DNA from: Rhizobacter sp. Root404
GTDB taxonomy: Bacteria > Pseudomonadota > Gammaproteobacteria > Burkholderiales > Burkholderiaceae_C
Direction of reading: 5' to 3'
NCBI RefSeq assembly: GCF_001425865.1
Contig: NZ_LMDS01000004.1
Coordinates: forward strand, 1,494,948-1,558,947
DNA length: 64,000 bases
In this document: one piece after another, positions 52,433 through 61,674 of the stretch
How the letters are laid out: the number at the start of each line of letters is the position of its first letter
Position numbering within the stretch: position 1 is the stretch's first letter
Made by a program: the position numbers and the translations under genes
The notes under the pieces: model-generated
Seen by the model: only the letters and a program-made list of their open reading frames with translations
Databases searched by the model: none
What the model was told of the DNA's origin: nothing

Positions 52433-54859
52433 ATGCACGCAGGACCCACGACTCCCCATCAGGCTGTCGAGACGCTGGCGCAGTTCGACACGGCGAGCGG
52501 CTCGCTGCTCGAGCGCGCGGTGTTCAACCACCGCAAGGCGGTGATGCTGGCGTGTGCCGTCATCACCGTGCTGCTGGGCGTGCTGGCGGCGACGAAGCTC
52601 ACGCTGAGCGCCAGCTTCGAGAAGATGATCCCGCGCAGCCACCCGTACATCCAGAACTACCTGGCGCAGCGGGTCGAGCTGCGCGGCCTGGGCAATGCGC
52701 TGCGCATCGTCGTCGAGAACCCGAACGGCGACATCTACGATCCGAAGTACCAGGCGACGCTGCGCAAGATCCACGACGAGGTGTTCCTGACGCCCGGCGT
52801 CGACCGGGCGTGGGTCAAGTCCTTGTGGGCCCCGGGCGTGCGCTGGACCGAAGTCACCGAAGAGGGTTTCCGCGGCGGCCCGGTGATGCCCGACAACTAC
52901 GACGCCAGCCCCGCCGCGACTGAGCAGCTGCGCGCCAACATCGCGCGTGCAGGCATCGTCGGCAGCCTGGTCGGCAACGACTTCAAGTCGAGCATGCTCG
53001 TCGTGCCGCTGCTCGACACCGACGCGGGCACCAACCAACGGCTCGACTACCGCAAGCTCTCGCACGCCATCGAGCAGATCCGCACCCGGGTCGAGGCCGA
53101 CGGCAGCGCACGCGTGCACGTGATCGGCTTCGCCAAGCTGGTCGGCGACCTGATCGACGGGCTGATGCAGGTGGCGCTGTACTTCGGCCTCGCCGCCGCG
53201 ATCGCCACCGCGATCATCTGGCTCTACACCCGCTGCGTGCGCTCCACCGCGCTGGTGATGGCCTGCTCGCTCGTCGCGGTGGTGTGGCAGCTCGGGCTGG
53301 TGGCGGCGCTGGGCTTCGAACTCGACCCGTATTCGATCCTCGTGCCCTTCCTCGTCTTCGCGATCGGCGTCAGCCACGGTGCGCAGAAGATGAACGGCAT
53401 CATGCAGGACATCGCGCACGGCGCGCACAAGCTCGTCGCCGCGCGCTACACCTTCAGGCGCCTGTTCCTGGCGGGGCTCACGGCGCTGCTGGCCGACGCG
53501 GTGGGCTTCGCGGTACTGATGGTGATCGACATCGACGTCATCAAGGACCTGGCGCTGACCGCGAGCCTCGGCGTGGGGGTGCTGATCTTCACCAACCTGA
53601 TCCTGCTGCCGGTGCTGCTTAGCTACGTCGGCGTCAGCCCGAGCGCGGCCGCGCGGACGCTGCACGCCGAGAGCGAGGCGGCGCAGAACACCGGCTTCAA
53701 CCGCCTGTTCGGCGTGCTGGCGCGCTTCGTGGAAAGGCGCTGGGCGATGGGCGCGGTGCTGGCTTCCGCCGCGCTGCTGGCCGGCGGCTACGCAGTGAGC
53801 ACGCAGCTCAAGATCGGCGACCTCGACCCCGGCGCACCCGAGCTGCGCGCCGACAGCCGCTACAACCGCGACAACGCTTACATCACCGGCAAGTACTCCC
53901 TGTCCAGCGACACCTTCGCGGTGATCGTCAAGACCGAGAAGGAGGGTTGCCTCAAGTACCAGACCCTGGTCGAGGCCGACCGTCTGGCCTGGACGCTGCA
54001 GCAGGTGCCCGGCGTGCAGACCACCGCGGCGCTGACCAACGCGGTGCGCCAGATCACCGCCGGCAGCAACGAGGGCGCGCCGAAGTGGCTGACCATCGCA
54101 CGCAACCAGGACGTGTTGAACTATGGCGCGCAGCAGGCCAGCGTCAACAACCCCGACCTGTTCAACGGCGACTGCTCGGTGATGCCGGTGATCGCGTACC
54201 TCGCGGACCACCGCGCCGAGACGCTGGACCGCGTGGTCGTGGCGAGCAGCGAGTTTGCGGCGGCGCACAGCACCACCGAGCGCCAGTTCCTGCTCGCCGC
54301 CGGCTCGGCCGGCATCGAGGCGGCGACCAACATCGTCGTGCGCAAGGCGTGGGTGCAGATGCTGCTGCTCGTGTACGGGGCCGTGATCGTGCTGTGCTTC
54401 ATCACGTTCCGCAGCTGGCGCGCGGTGGTCGTGGCCGTCGTGCCGCTGGTCATCACCTCGGTCCTGTGCGAGGCGCTGATGGTGGCGCTGGGCATCGGCG
54501 TCAAGGTGGCGACGCTGCCGGTCATCGCGCTCGGCGTGGGCATCGGCATCGACTACGCGCTGTACCTGCTCTCGGTGCAGCTTGCGCAACAGCGCGCCGG
54601 CGTCTCGCTGGCCCAGGCCTATCGCGGCGCGTTGCAGTTCACCGGCAAGGTGGTGGTGCTGGTCGGCGTGACGCTGGCGGCCGGCGTCGCGACCTGGGTT
54701 CTTTCGCCGATCAAGTTCCAGGCCGACATGGGCGTGCTGCTGGCGTTCATGTTCGTGTGGAACATGGTCGGCGCCGTGGTGCTGATTCCGGCGCTGTCGT
54801 ACTTCCTGCTGCCCTCGGGCCGCACGCCCTCCGTCGTCGAACCCGCGCTCGCGGTCTGA
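52433..54859 (+). CDS. MMPL/RND-type inner-membrane transporter
   Basis: This 808-residue protein has an RND/MMPL layout with about twelve membrane helices. TM1 lies at about 35-52, then a periplasmic loop to about 235. A block of five helices follows (LFVLIVPFLVFAIGVSHGAQKMN-like region, here LVPFLVFAIGVSHGAQ). The second half repeats this, with LPVIALGVGIGIDYALYLL as the matching motif. MMPL proteins export lipids or siderophores. It ends the operon before a strong terminator hairpin. Confidence 0.9.
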   Translation: MHAGPTTPHQAVETLAQFDTASGSLLERAVFNHRKAVMLACAVITVLLGVLAATKLTLSASFEKMIPRSHPYIQNYLAQRVELRGLGNALRIVVENPNGDIYDPKYQATLRKIHDEVFLTPGVDRAWVKSLWAPGVRWTEVTEEGFRGGPVMPDNYDASPAATEQLRANIARAGIVGSLVGNDFKSSMLVVPLLDTDAGTNQRLDYRKLSHAIEQIRTRVEADGSARVHVIGFAKLVGDLIDGLMQVALYFGLAAAIATAIIWLYTRCVRSTALVMACSLVAVVWQLGLVAALGFELDPYSILVPFLVFAIGVSHGAQKMNGIMQDIAHGAHKLVAARYTFRRLFLAGLTALLADAVGFAVLMVIDIDVIKDLALTASLGVGVLIFTNLILLPVLLSYVGVSPSAAARTLHAESEAAQNTGFNRLFGVLARFVERRWAMGAVLASAALLAGGYAVSTQLKIGDLDPGAPELRADSRYNRDNAYITGKYSLSSDTFAVIVKTEKEGCLKYQTLVEADRLAWTLQQVPGVQTTAALTNAVRQITAGSNEGAPKWLTIARNQDVLNYGAQQASVNNPDLFNGDCSVMPVIAYLADHRAETLDRVVVASSEFAAAHSTTERQFLLAAGSAGIEAATNIVVRKAWVQMLLLVYGAVIVLCFITFRSWRAVVVAVVPLVITSVLCEALMVALGIGVKVATLPVIALGVGIGIDYALYLLSVQLAQQRAGVSLAQAYRGALQFTGKVVVLVGVTLAAGVATWVLSPIKFQADMGVLLAFMFVWNMVGAVVLIPALSYFLLPSGRTPSVVEPALAV

Positions 54860-54867
54860 TCCGACGC

Positions 54868-54890
54868 GCGGCGCCGAAGGCCGGCGCCGC
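54868..54890. terminator. Bidirectional rho-independent terminator
   Basis: GCGGCGCCG, loop AAGGC, CGGCGCCGC is a perfect 9-bp stem, followed on the plus strand by a T-rich run (TCTTCCTCTTT). It lies between the convergent MMPL and Bug genes and would end both operons; the plus direction has the better U-tract. Confidence 0.75.
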
Positions 54891-54904
54891 AGCAGTCTTC
54901 CTCT

Positions 54905-55924
54905 TTACTCGGCCTTGAAGCCGATCGACTTCAGCACCGCGCCGACGCGCTCGTAGTCGCTCTTCAGCGACGTGGCCAGTTCGTCGGGCGTGCGCGGCTG
55001 GCCGGGCTCGAAGCCGACGTCCTGCAAGCGCTCGCGAGCGCCCGGCTGGGCCAGCGCCTTCAGCGCCGCCTCGCGGATCTGCGCCTGCAACGCAGCGGGC
55101 AGGTCGGGCTTGACCCACAGCCCCATCCACGCGACGGCTTCGAGCTGCGGGTAGCCGAGTTCGGTGAAGGTCGGCACCTCGGGGAGCAGCGGCGAGCGCC
55201 TGGGCGTGCTGACCGCGAACGCCTTGATCTTGCCGCCCTTGAGGAGCGGGATCGACGTCGCCATGCCGTCGAACATCAGTTGCACGTGCCCGCCCATCAG
55301 GTCCTGCAGCGCGGGCGTCGAGCCTTTGTAGCCCACGTGCGTCATGTCGAGGCCGGCGGCCTTGTTCAGCTGCAGGCCCATCACGTGCGACAGCGTACCG
55401 GCGGTATACGAGGCGAAGTTGATCTTGCCCGGGTTGGCCTTCACATGGGCGACGAGTTCGGGCAGGGTCCTGGCCGGGAGGGCGTTGTTGCCCACCATCA
55501 CCAGCCCGCCGCGCGCCACCTCGGCCAGCGGCTTGATCTCGTTGGCCATGACGACCGGCAGCTTCAGGATGTGCGGGATCTCGCTGACCAGCGAGTTCAC
55601 GCCGACCAGCAGCGTGTGCCCGTCACGCGGCGAGAGCGAGAGATCGTTCACCGCAAGCACGCCACCGGCACCAGGCTTGGCTTCGACGATCACGGTCTGC
55701 CCGATCTGTTTGGACAACTGATCGGCGAGCAGCCGCGCGACGATGTCCGCCGAGCCTCCGGCCGGGCCGGCGGCGACGATGCGCACGGTCTTGGTGGGCC
55801 AGGTCGACGGCGTCGCCTGCGCTTGGGCAGGCGCGGCGCCGAGCAGGGCTGCGAGAGCCGCGGCCGCCACGAGGGTGCGACGCGGCATCCCCGGACGCGT
55901 GGGTGGGTTCGAGGTCATGGTCAT
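54905..55924 (-). CDS. Bug/TctC-family periplasmic receptor
   Basis: This 339-residue receptor has an extended signal ([24 protein letters not shown] after a 14-residue lead) and the Bug fold ([73 protein letters not shown]). ATG 55924 has AGGA at good spacing; 55918 is also possible. It is the last gene of the seven-gene catabolic operon and may bind its substrate. No TctAB permease is present. Confidence 0.9.
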   Translation of the reverse strand: MTMTSNPPTRPGMPRRTLVAAAALAALLGAAPAQAQATPSTWPTKTVRIVAAGPAGGSADIVARLLADQLSKQIGQTVIVEAKPGAGGVLAVNDLSLSPRDGHTLLVGVNSLVSEIPHILKLPVVMANEIKPLAEVARGGLVMVGNNALPARTLPELVAHVKANPGKINFASYTAGTLSHVMGLQLNKAAGLDMTHVGYKGSTPALQDLMGGHVQLMFDGMATSIPLLKGGKIKAFAVSTPRRSPLLPEVPTFTELGYPQLEAVAWMGLWVKPDLPAALQAQIREAALKALAQPGARERLQDVGFEPGQPRTPDELATSLKSDYERVGAVLKSIGFKAE

Positions 55925-55963
55925 GGGGTCCTGCAATGAAGCGCCGTACAGGCGCGGGTTGGC

Positions 55964-57607
55964 TCAGGCCGTCGGCAGTTTATGGTTGGCGAACTGCTCG
56001 CGCAGCTTGTTCTTCTGCACCTTGCCGGTCGCGCCCAGCGGAATCGCGTCGACGAAGACGACGTCGTCGGGCGTCCACCACCTGGCGATCTTGCCGTCGT
56101 AGGACGCGATCAGCTCGTCGCGCGTCAACGCGGCGCCGGGCTTCTTCACCACCACCAGCAGCGGGCGCTCGTCCCACTTCGGGTGCCGGGCGCCGATGCA
56201 CGCAGCCATCGCGACGGCGGGGTGCGCCATCGCGATGTTCTCGAGATCGATCGAGCCGATCCACTCGCCGCCGGACTTGATCACGTCCTTGCTGCGGTCG
56301 GTGATCTGCATGTAGCCGTCTGCGTCGAGGGTGCTCACGTCGCCGGTCGGGAACCAGCCACGGCCCTGTGCGTCCGGCACGAGCGGGTCGCCGCCGTCGC
56401 CCTTGAAGTAGCTGGCGATGATCCACGGCCCGCGCACCAGAAGTTCGCCGGAAGTCTTGCCGTCGTGCGGCAGTTCCTCACCCTCCTCGCCGACGATCTT
56501 CATGTCGACCCCAAACACCGCGCGGCCCTGCTTGGCCTGCACCGCCATGCGCGCGTCGGCGCCCAGGCGGTCGTGCGCGGGCTTGAGCGTGCACACCGTG
56601 CCGAGCGGGCTCATCTCGGTCATGCCCCAGGCGTGCAGCACCTGCACGTCGTAGCGCTGCTGGAAGGCCTGCATCATCGCCGGCGTGCACGCGGAGCCGC
56701 CGATGATCGTGCGGCGCATGGTGCTGAAGCGCAGGTCGTTGGCCTCCACGTGCGCGAGCAGGGCCTGCCAGACGGTCGGCACGCCGGCAGAGACCGTGAC
56801 GCGCTCGCTCTCGAACAGGTCGTGCAGCGACTTGCCGTCCAGAAAGGGCCCCGGGAACACCAGCTTGGCGCCGACCATGCATGCGGCATACGGCAGGCCC
56901 CACGCGTTGACATGGAACATCGGCACCACCGGCAGAATGGTGTCGCGCGCGGAGCAGTTCAGCGCATCGGGCAAGGCGGCTGCATAAGTGTGCAGCACGG
57001 TTGAACGGTGGCTGTACAGCGCGCCCTTCGGGTGGCCCGTGGTGCCGGACGTGTAGCACAGCGACGACGCGGCGTTTTCGTCGATTTGCGGCCAGTCGAA
57101 GTGGTCGCTGGCGCCGGCGATCAGCTCCTCGTAGCACAGCAGGTTTGGCACGCTGCTGGCTGCCGGCATGTGCGCGCGATCGGTCATCAGCACGAAGGCC
57201 TTGACCGTTTTCACGCGCGCGGCCACGGCTTCGACCAGCGGCAGGAAGCTCAGGTCGAAGAACAGGATCCGGTCTTCGGCGTGGTCCGCGATCCACACCA
57301 CTTGGTCGGGGTGCAGGCGCGGGTTGAGCGTGTGCAGCACCGCCCCCGACCCCGACGCCGCGTAGTACAGCTCCATGTGGCGGTAGCCGTTCCAGGCCAG
57401 CGTGGCGACGCGGTCCCCGAACGCGATGCCCTGCGCCGCGAGCGCGTTGGCCATGCGGCGCGATCGCGCCGCGAGTTCACGGTACGTGCTGCGGTGGATG
57501 TCGCCCTCGACACGGCGCGAGACCACCTCCTGCTCGCCGTGGTGACGCTCGGCGTGGACGAGCAGCGAGGAGATCAGCAGCGGCTGCTGCATCATGAGTC
57601 CGTTCAT
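55964..57607 (-). CDS. Acyl-CoA ligase (DmdB/FadD-like)
   Basis: This 547-residue AMP-forming ligase activates a carboxylic acid with ATP and CoA. The P-loop [11 protein letters not shown] is at about 185-195, the A5-type motif [10 protein letters not shown] is in the middle, the GWFPTGDV block follows, and the terminal catalytic Lys is in [12 protein letters not shown]. The start [20 protein letters not shown] is typical of methylthiopropionyl-CoA ligase/medium-chain acyl-CoA synthetases. It lies 24 nt after the MFS gene. The acid substrate is unknown. Confidence 0.9.
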   Translation of the reverse strand: MNGLMMQQPLLISSLLVHAERHHGEQEVVSRRVEGDIHRSTYRELAARSRRMANALAAQGIAFGDRVATLAWNGYRHMELYYAASGSGAVLHTLNPRLHPDQVVWIADHAEDRILFFDLSFLPLVEAVAARVKTVKAFVLMTDRAHMPAASSVPNLLCYEELIAGASDHFDWPQIDENAASSLCYTSGTTGHPKGALYSHRSTVLHTYAAALPDALNCSARDTILPVVPMFHVNAWGLPYAACMVGAKLVFPGPFLDGKSLHDLFESERVTVSAGVPTVWQALLAHVEANDLRFSTMRRTIIGGSACTPAMMQAFQQRYDVQVLHAWGMTEMSPLGTVCTLKPAHDRLGADARMAVQAKQGRAVFGVDMKIVGEEGEELPHDGKTSGELLVRGPWIIASYFKGDGGDPLVPDAQGRGWFPTGDVSTLDADGYMQITDRSKDVIKSGGEWIGSIDLENIAMAHPAVAMAACIGARHPKWDERPLLVVVKKPGAALTRDELIASYDGKIARWWTPDDVVFVDAIPLGATGKVQKNKLREQFANHKLPTA

Positions 57608-57631
57608 GGGGTGCTCCGAAGGAAACGGGAA

Positions 57632-58960
57632 TCAGGCGAGTGCACCTCGCACGTCGCCGGGCAAGGGCTCGACCGGCTCGGCAGCGCGCGCCTTGTCGGC
57701 CTCGTAAGTGCCGGCAGCGAGCACGAAGGCACCGGCCGCGAGCAGCGCGAAGAGCGGAATCGCGCTCAGCGCGGGCACCAGGCCCCAGGCGTCGGAGAGC
57801 ACGCCGGCCAGGAAGGGACCGGCCGCCAGACCGAGCAGGTTCTGGAACAGCGCGAGCACCGAACAGCCGGTGGCGCGCACGCCGGGGTGGATGACGTCGA
57901 TGACGATCGCCGACACCGGGCCGACGGTGCAGGTGGCCAGAAAGCCGCCCAGCATGATCATCGCGAACTGCGCCGCAGGGGGCAGCGCCAACGCGAACGC
58001 GGCAACCAGCACGACCGTCGTCGTGACACACAGGGCCGCCAGCACCATGAACTTGCGTCGCGGGTGGCCCACGCCGGTGCGGTCGATCAGGGCACCCCAG
58101 ATCACCGCGCCCGCGGCGCCGCAGAGCACGACCAGCGCGGCCTTGACCCCCGCCTGGGCCGGGGCCACGCCATGCACGCGGTTCAGGAAGCTCGGCAACC
58201 ACGACCACAGGGCCGAGACCACCACCAGCTGCGCCGCGCCGCCGATGCACACCCAGAGCATGGTGCGCGAGCGTGCCAGCACCTTCGCGATGTGCTTCAC
58301 CGCCTCGCCGATCGACTGGCGCCGGGCGTTCTGCGCGGGGGCGAGCTGGACGGTGTCGTAGTCGCGCACCTTCAGGTACAGCAGTGCGAGCAGCAGGCCC
58401 GGCAAGCCGACGACGCCGAAGGCCGCCTGCCAACCCCACCGGGCCGCGATCACGCCGCCGAGCATCACGCCGAGCACCGAGCCCACCGAGGCGGCCGCGA
58501 AGAAGCCGGCGAGCAGCGCACCGCGCATGCGGCTCGGGAAGTGGCTGGCGATCAGCGCCGCGCCCACCGAACCGTAGCCCGCCTCGCCGACGCCGACCAC
58601 CGCGCGCGCCGCCAGCAGCGCGCCGTAGTTGCGCGCCCACATGCAGGAGATCGTCGCGAGGCTCCACACAGTGGCCATCGCGACGATGCTCTTGACGCGG
58701 CTCACGCGGTCGGCGAACAGCGCCACCGGCAAGGCCCCGAGCGCCACGGTGACCGAGACCACCGACACCAGCCCGCCGAGCTGCTTGTCCGACAGCGCCC
58801 ACTCGGCCTTGAGGTAGGGGAACAGCGAGACGATGACCTGGCGATCGACATAGTCGAAGATCATCAGCGCCAGCGTCATCGCGAAGGCGAACCAGGCCGG
58901 GCCGCGGCCGAACAGGTAGTCGTCCTGCGGCGGCGCCTTCCCGAGGGCGTGCAAGTCCAT
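57632..58960 (-). CDS. MFS transporter
   Basis: This 442-residue major facilitator protein has about twelve membrane helices. The A-like motif between TM2 and TM3 is ALFADRVSRVKSIVAM, and FDYVDRQVIVSLFPYL (TM1) resembles the ACS/aromatic acid:H+ symporter group. A central cytoplasmic loop lies at about 190-225. As part of the catabolic operon it may import the substrate or export an intermediate. It is 12 nt after the quinone oxidoreductase gene. Confidence 0.9.
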   Translation of the reverse strand: MDLHALGKAPPQDDYLFGRGPAWFAFAMTLALMIFDYVDRQVIVSLFPYLKAEWALSDKQLGGLVSVVSVTVALGALPVALFADRVSRVKSIVAMATVWSLATISCMWARNYGALLAARAVVGVGEAGYGSVGAALIASHFPSRMRGALLAGFFAAASVGSVLGVMLGGVIAARWGWQAAFGVVGLPGLLLALLYLKVRDYDTVQLAPAQNARRQSIGEAVKHIAKVLARSRTMLWVCIGGAAQLVVVSALWSWLPSFLNRVHGVAPAQAGVKAALVVLCGAAGAVIWGALIDRTGVGHPRRKFMVLAALCVTTTVVLVAAFALALPPAAQFAMIMLGGFLATCTVGPVSAIVIDVIHPGVRATGCSVLALFQNLLGLAAGPFLAGVLSDAWGLVPALSAIPLFALLAAGAFVLAAGTYEADKARAAEPVEPLPGDVRGALA

Positions 58961-58972
58961 GGCGACGTCCCC

Positions 58973-59965
58973 TCAGGGCACCAGCACGGTGGCGCCGGTG
59001 GTCTGGCGCGATTCGAGTGCGCGATGCGCCTGCGCCGCGTCGGCCAGCGCGAAGCTCTGCCTCGGTTCGCCGGTGATGCGGCCGGCCAGCACGTGACCGA
59101 ACAGCTCGTCGGCCATCGCCAGCATGTGCGCGCGCGGCGCCGCGTAATGCACCATCGCCGGCCGCGTCATCCAGAGCGAGCCCTTCACGGCCAGCAGCGT
59201 GCTGTCGACGACCACCGGGCCGGAGGTCGTGCCGTTGCTCACCAGACTGCCGCGCACCTGCAGGCTGTCGAGCGAGGCCATCAGCGTGTCCTTGCCCACC
59301 GAGTCGTAGACGACCGGAACGCCCTTGCCGCCGGTGATCTCGCGCACCCGCTTCGGAATCTCGCGCGCTGCGTCCTCGGGGGTCATGCCACCGGTGACGA
59401 TGGTGTGGGCGCAGCCGTTGGCGCGCGCGACCTCGGCCTTGGCCTCGGTGCTCACGGTGCCGATCATCGTCACGCCCATCGCCCGTGCCCATTGGCAGGC
59501 CACCAGGCCGACGCCACCGGCAGCCGCGTGGTACAGGATGGTCTCGCCGCCCTTCAGCGGATAGACCTGGCGGAACAGGTACTGCGCCGTCATGCCCTTC
59601 ATCATCAGCGTCGACGCGGTGCGGTCGGAGACGCCGTCGGGCAGCGGGATCAGCACGTCGGCGGGCATCACCCGGACGTCCGAGTAAGCGCCCTGCGGCC
59701 CGAGCAGGTAACCGACGCGGTCGCCTGCCCGGATATCGGTGACGCCCTCGCCCACCGCTTCGACCACGCCGACCGCATCGCTGCCCAGCCCGGCGGGCAG
59801 CGGGTGGGGGTAACGCCCGGTGCGGAAGTAGATGTCGATGAAATTGACCGCGATGTAGGTGTGGCGCACGCGCGCCTGGCCCGGGCCGGGCGCGCCGACC
59901 TCGACGCTCTCGAGTTCGAGCACCTCGGGACCGCCGGTCTTGTGGAAGCGAATGACCTTGGACAT
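58973..59965 (-). CDS. Zinc-free quinone oxidoreductase (MDR family)
   Basis: This 330-residue NADPH-dependent oxidoreductase of the QOR/MDR family starts MSKVIRFHKTGGPEVLELES. The nucleotide-binding turn is HAAAGGVGLVACQWARAMG at about 148-166, and the NFIDIYFRTGRYP block is typical. It reduces quinones or enones with NADPH. In this operon it may reduce an unsaturated intermediate. It sits between MFS and RBBP9-like genes with 12-14 nt gaps. Confidence 0.92.
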   Translation of the reverse strand: MSKVIRFHKTGGPEVLELESVEVGAPGPGQARVRHTYIAVNFIDIYFRTGRYPHPLPAGLGSDAVGVVEAVGEGVTDIRAGDRVGYLLGPQGAYSDVRVMPADVLIPLPDGVSDRTASTLMMKGMTAQYLFRQVYPLKGGETILYHAAAGGVGLVACQWARAMGVTMIGTVSTEAKAEVARANGCAHTIVTGGMTPEDAAREIPKRVREITGGKGVPVVYDSVGKDTLMASLDSLQVRGSLVSNGTTSGPVVVDSTLLAVKGSLWMTRPAMVHYAAPRAHMLAMADELFGHVLAGRITGEPRQSFALADAAQAHRALESRQTTGATVLVP

Positions 59966-59979
59966 GAAAGTCTCCTGAT

Positions 59980-60573
59980 TCAGAACTGGGTGTCGACGGG
60001 AGCCGGATCACGGCTGAGCTCGTGGATGAGCGGGATGGCCAGCGGCCATTCACCGAAGCCCGAGGCGGGGTTCAGGTGGCCGACATCCCCCAGATCGAAC
60101 ACGCGGCTTCCCCAATCGTTGGCGAGCGCCACCACGCGGGAATGGTCGGCCAGCGGGTCGTTGCGGCTCGCCGCGACGACGCTGGTGAACGGCAACGGCG
60201 CGCGCGGCACCGGCAGCCAGCCGCCGGCCCGCAACGCCTCGACTGTCGGGTAGCCGTCGGGCAGCGGTCGGTCGAAGTCCGGCGGCACCGCGAGCAGCGC
60301 CGCCCGCACCCGCCGCCGGGTGAGTGCGGCCCAGTGCGCGACCGTCACGCAGCCGCCGCTGTGCGCGACGATCACGATGGGCCCGTCGATCGCCTGCGCG
60401 CTGCGCTCGATCGCCGCCACGCGCGACGCGCAGTCGAGGTCCTCGCGCCCAAGCGGCGGCACAGCGGCCACCGGCCGGTTCGCGGCGCGCAGCTGCGCCT
60501 CGAGCAGCGTCTGCCAGTGCTGCGCGACGGCGTCGCGCAGGCCAGGGACGATGAGGACCGTCGCCGACTTCAT
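59980..60573 (-). CDS. RBBP9/YdeN-like serine hydrolase
   Basis: This 197-residue alpha/beta hydrolase has the nucleophile Ser72 in VAHSGGC, a probable Asp in SRNDPLADHSR and a His in GDVGHLNPASGFGEWP, matching RBBP9/YdeN. The first strand is ATVLIVPGL. It could cleave esters or thioesters. It is 8 nt after the BKACE gene; substrate unknown. Confidence 0.88.
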   Translation of the reverse strand: MKSATVLIVPGLRDAVAQHWQTLLEAQLRAANRPVAAVPPLGREDLDCASRVAAIERSAQAIDGPIVIVAHSGGCVTVAHWAALTRRRVRAALLAVPPDFDRPLPDGYPTVEALRAGGWLPVPRAPLPFTSVVAASRNDPLADHSRVVALANDWGSRVFDLGDVGHLNPASGFGEWPLAIPLIHELSRDPAPVDTQF

Positions 60574-60581
60574 GGCAGGCC

Positions 60582-61640
60582 TCAGGCGACCTTGCGCAGG
60601 AAGCCCTGCTGGCGCCCCGTCGCGTTGGGGGCGAAGCCGTTGGCAGCGAGCGTCTCCTCGACCGTGTCGTAGAAGACGCCGATCTTGCAGATTTCGCGCG
60701 CTTCCTTGCCACTGGCGATCTCGCGACCGAACTCACGCGAGATGCGCACCAGTTGCTCGACCTGCTCGACCGTGGTCATCTTGCCCGTGCGCGACTGGTT
60801 CCAGAGGTTGTCCTCGATGCCGCAGCGCACATGCAGGCCCATCGCCAGGCCCATCATGTTGATCGGCAGCACGTTGCGCATGCTGCTCTCGACCGTGAGC
60901 ATCGCGCCGTCGGGGATGGCGCGCAGGAAGTGCGCCAGGCTGTAGATCGTCGGCTGGTCCATGCCGCCGCCGATCGCGACCCAATTGCACACCAGCGGAC
61001 CCTTGTAGACGCCGCGGCGGATCAGGCGCTCGACCGTCTCGTAGCTGTTGATGTTGTAGAACTGGAACGCGCTCTGGATGCCGGCGGCGCTGAGGCGCTT
61101 CACGTGCTCCTCGACCCAGGACGGGCTCGAAGGGACGATCATCTCGCGGTAGGCCTGGTAGTTCTGCGGTTCGGCCAGCGACGTGCCGGCGAGGTCGGCG
61201 ATCTCCATCTGCTCGACCACGTTCATCTGCGTGGTGTTGACGGTGACGGTGACCTGGTCCGGCTTCGGGTCGAGTTCGGCCAGCATGTGGCGCGTGTCGT
61301 CCGACAGCCACTTGGCGGAGGCGCCGTCGGTCTCGGGCGCGAAGGAGATCGAGCCGCCGACCTGGATGACCATGTCCGGCACCGCCCGGCGCACGCCGGC
61401 GATCAGTTCGTTGAACTTGGACAGGCGCTTGCTGCCCTTGCCGTCCAGCTCGCGCACATGCAGGTGCAGCACGGTCGCACCGGCGTTGTAGCAGTCGACC
61501 GCCTTCTGCACCTGCTCGGCCATCGTCACCGGGATGTCCTCCGGGAAATCCGCCGGGATCCACTCGGGGCCGTAGGGCGCGGCGGTGATGACCAGCTTGT
61601 TCTGGTTCTCGGGGAAGAGCGATCCGTCCTGGAAGTTCAT
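60582..61640 (-). CDS. BKACE-family beta-keto acid cleavage enzyme
   Basis: This 352-residue DUF849 protein belongs to the beta-keto acid cleavage enzyme family. Such enzymes react a beta-keto acid with acetyl-CoA to give acetoacetate and a new CoA ester. The metal-binding start ITAAPYGPEWIPADFP and the HLHVRE motif (H59, H61) are visible, and SFQFYNINSYETV-like loops follow. Substrate groups vary widely in this family; it is not necessarily lysine catabolism. It is second in the operon after TauD. Confidence 0.9.
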   Translation of the reverse strand: MNFQDGSLFPENQNKLVITAAPYGPEWIPADFPEDIPVTMAEQVQKAVDCYNAGATVLHLHVRELDGKGSKRLSKFNELIAGVRRAVPDMVIQVGGSISFAPETDGASAKWLSDDTRHMLAELDPKPDQVTVTVNTTQMNVVEQMEIADLAGTSLAEPQNYQAYREMIVPSSPSWVEEHVKRLSAAGIQSAFQFYNINSYETVERLIRRGVYKGPLVCNWVAIGGGMDQPTIYSLAHFLRAIPDGAMLTVESSMRNVLPINMMGLAMGLHVRCGIEDNLWNQSRTGKMTTVEQVEQLVRISREFGREIASGKEAREICKIGVFYDTVEETLAANGFAPNATGRQQGFLRKVA

Positions 61641-61674
61641 GGGTGTGTCCTCGGGGCAAAAGAAGAAGTTGGGA

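Noticed and set aside
51440..54589. 1049-codon minus-strand open frame under the YCF48 and MMPL genes
   Set aside because: Composition is His/Arg/Asp/Gln-rich with no domain; it mirrors the codon pattern of the genuine plus-strand genes.
57008..60253. 1081-codon plus-strand open frame under the catabolic operon
   Set aside because: It is antisense to four well-supported genes and shows no family match.
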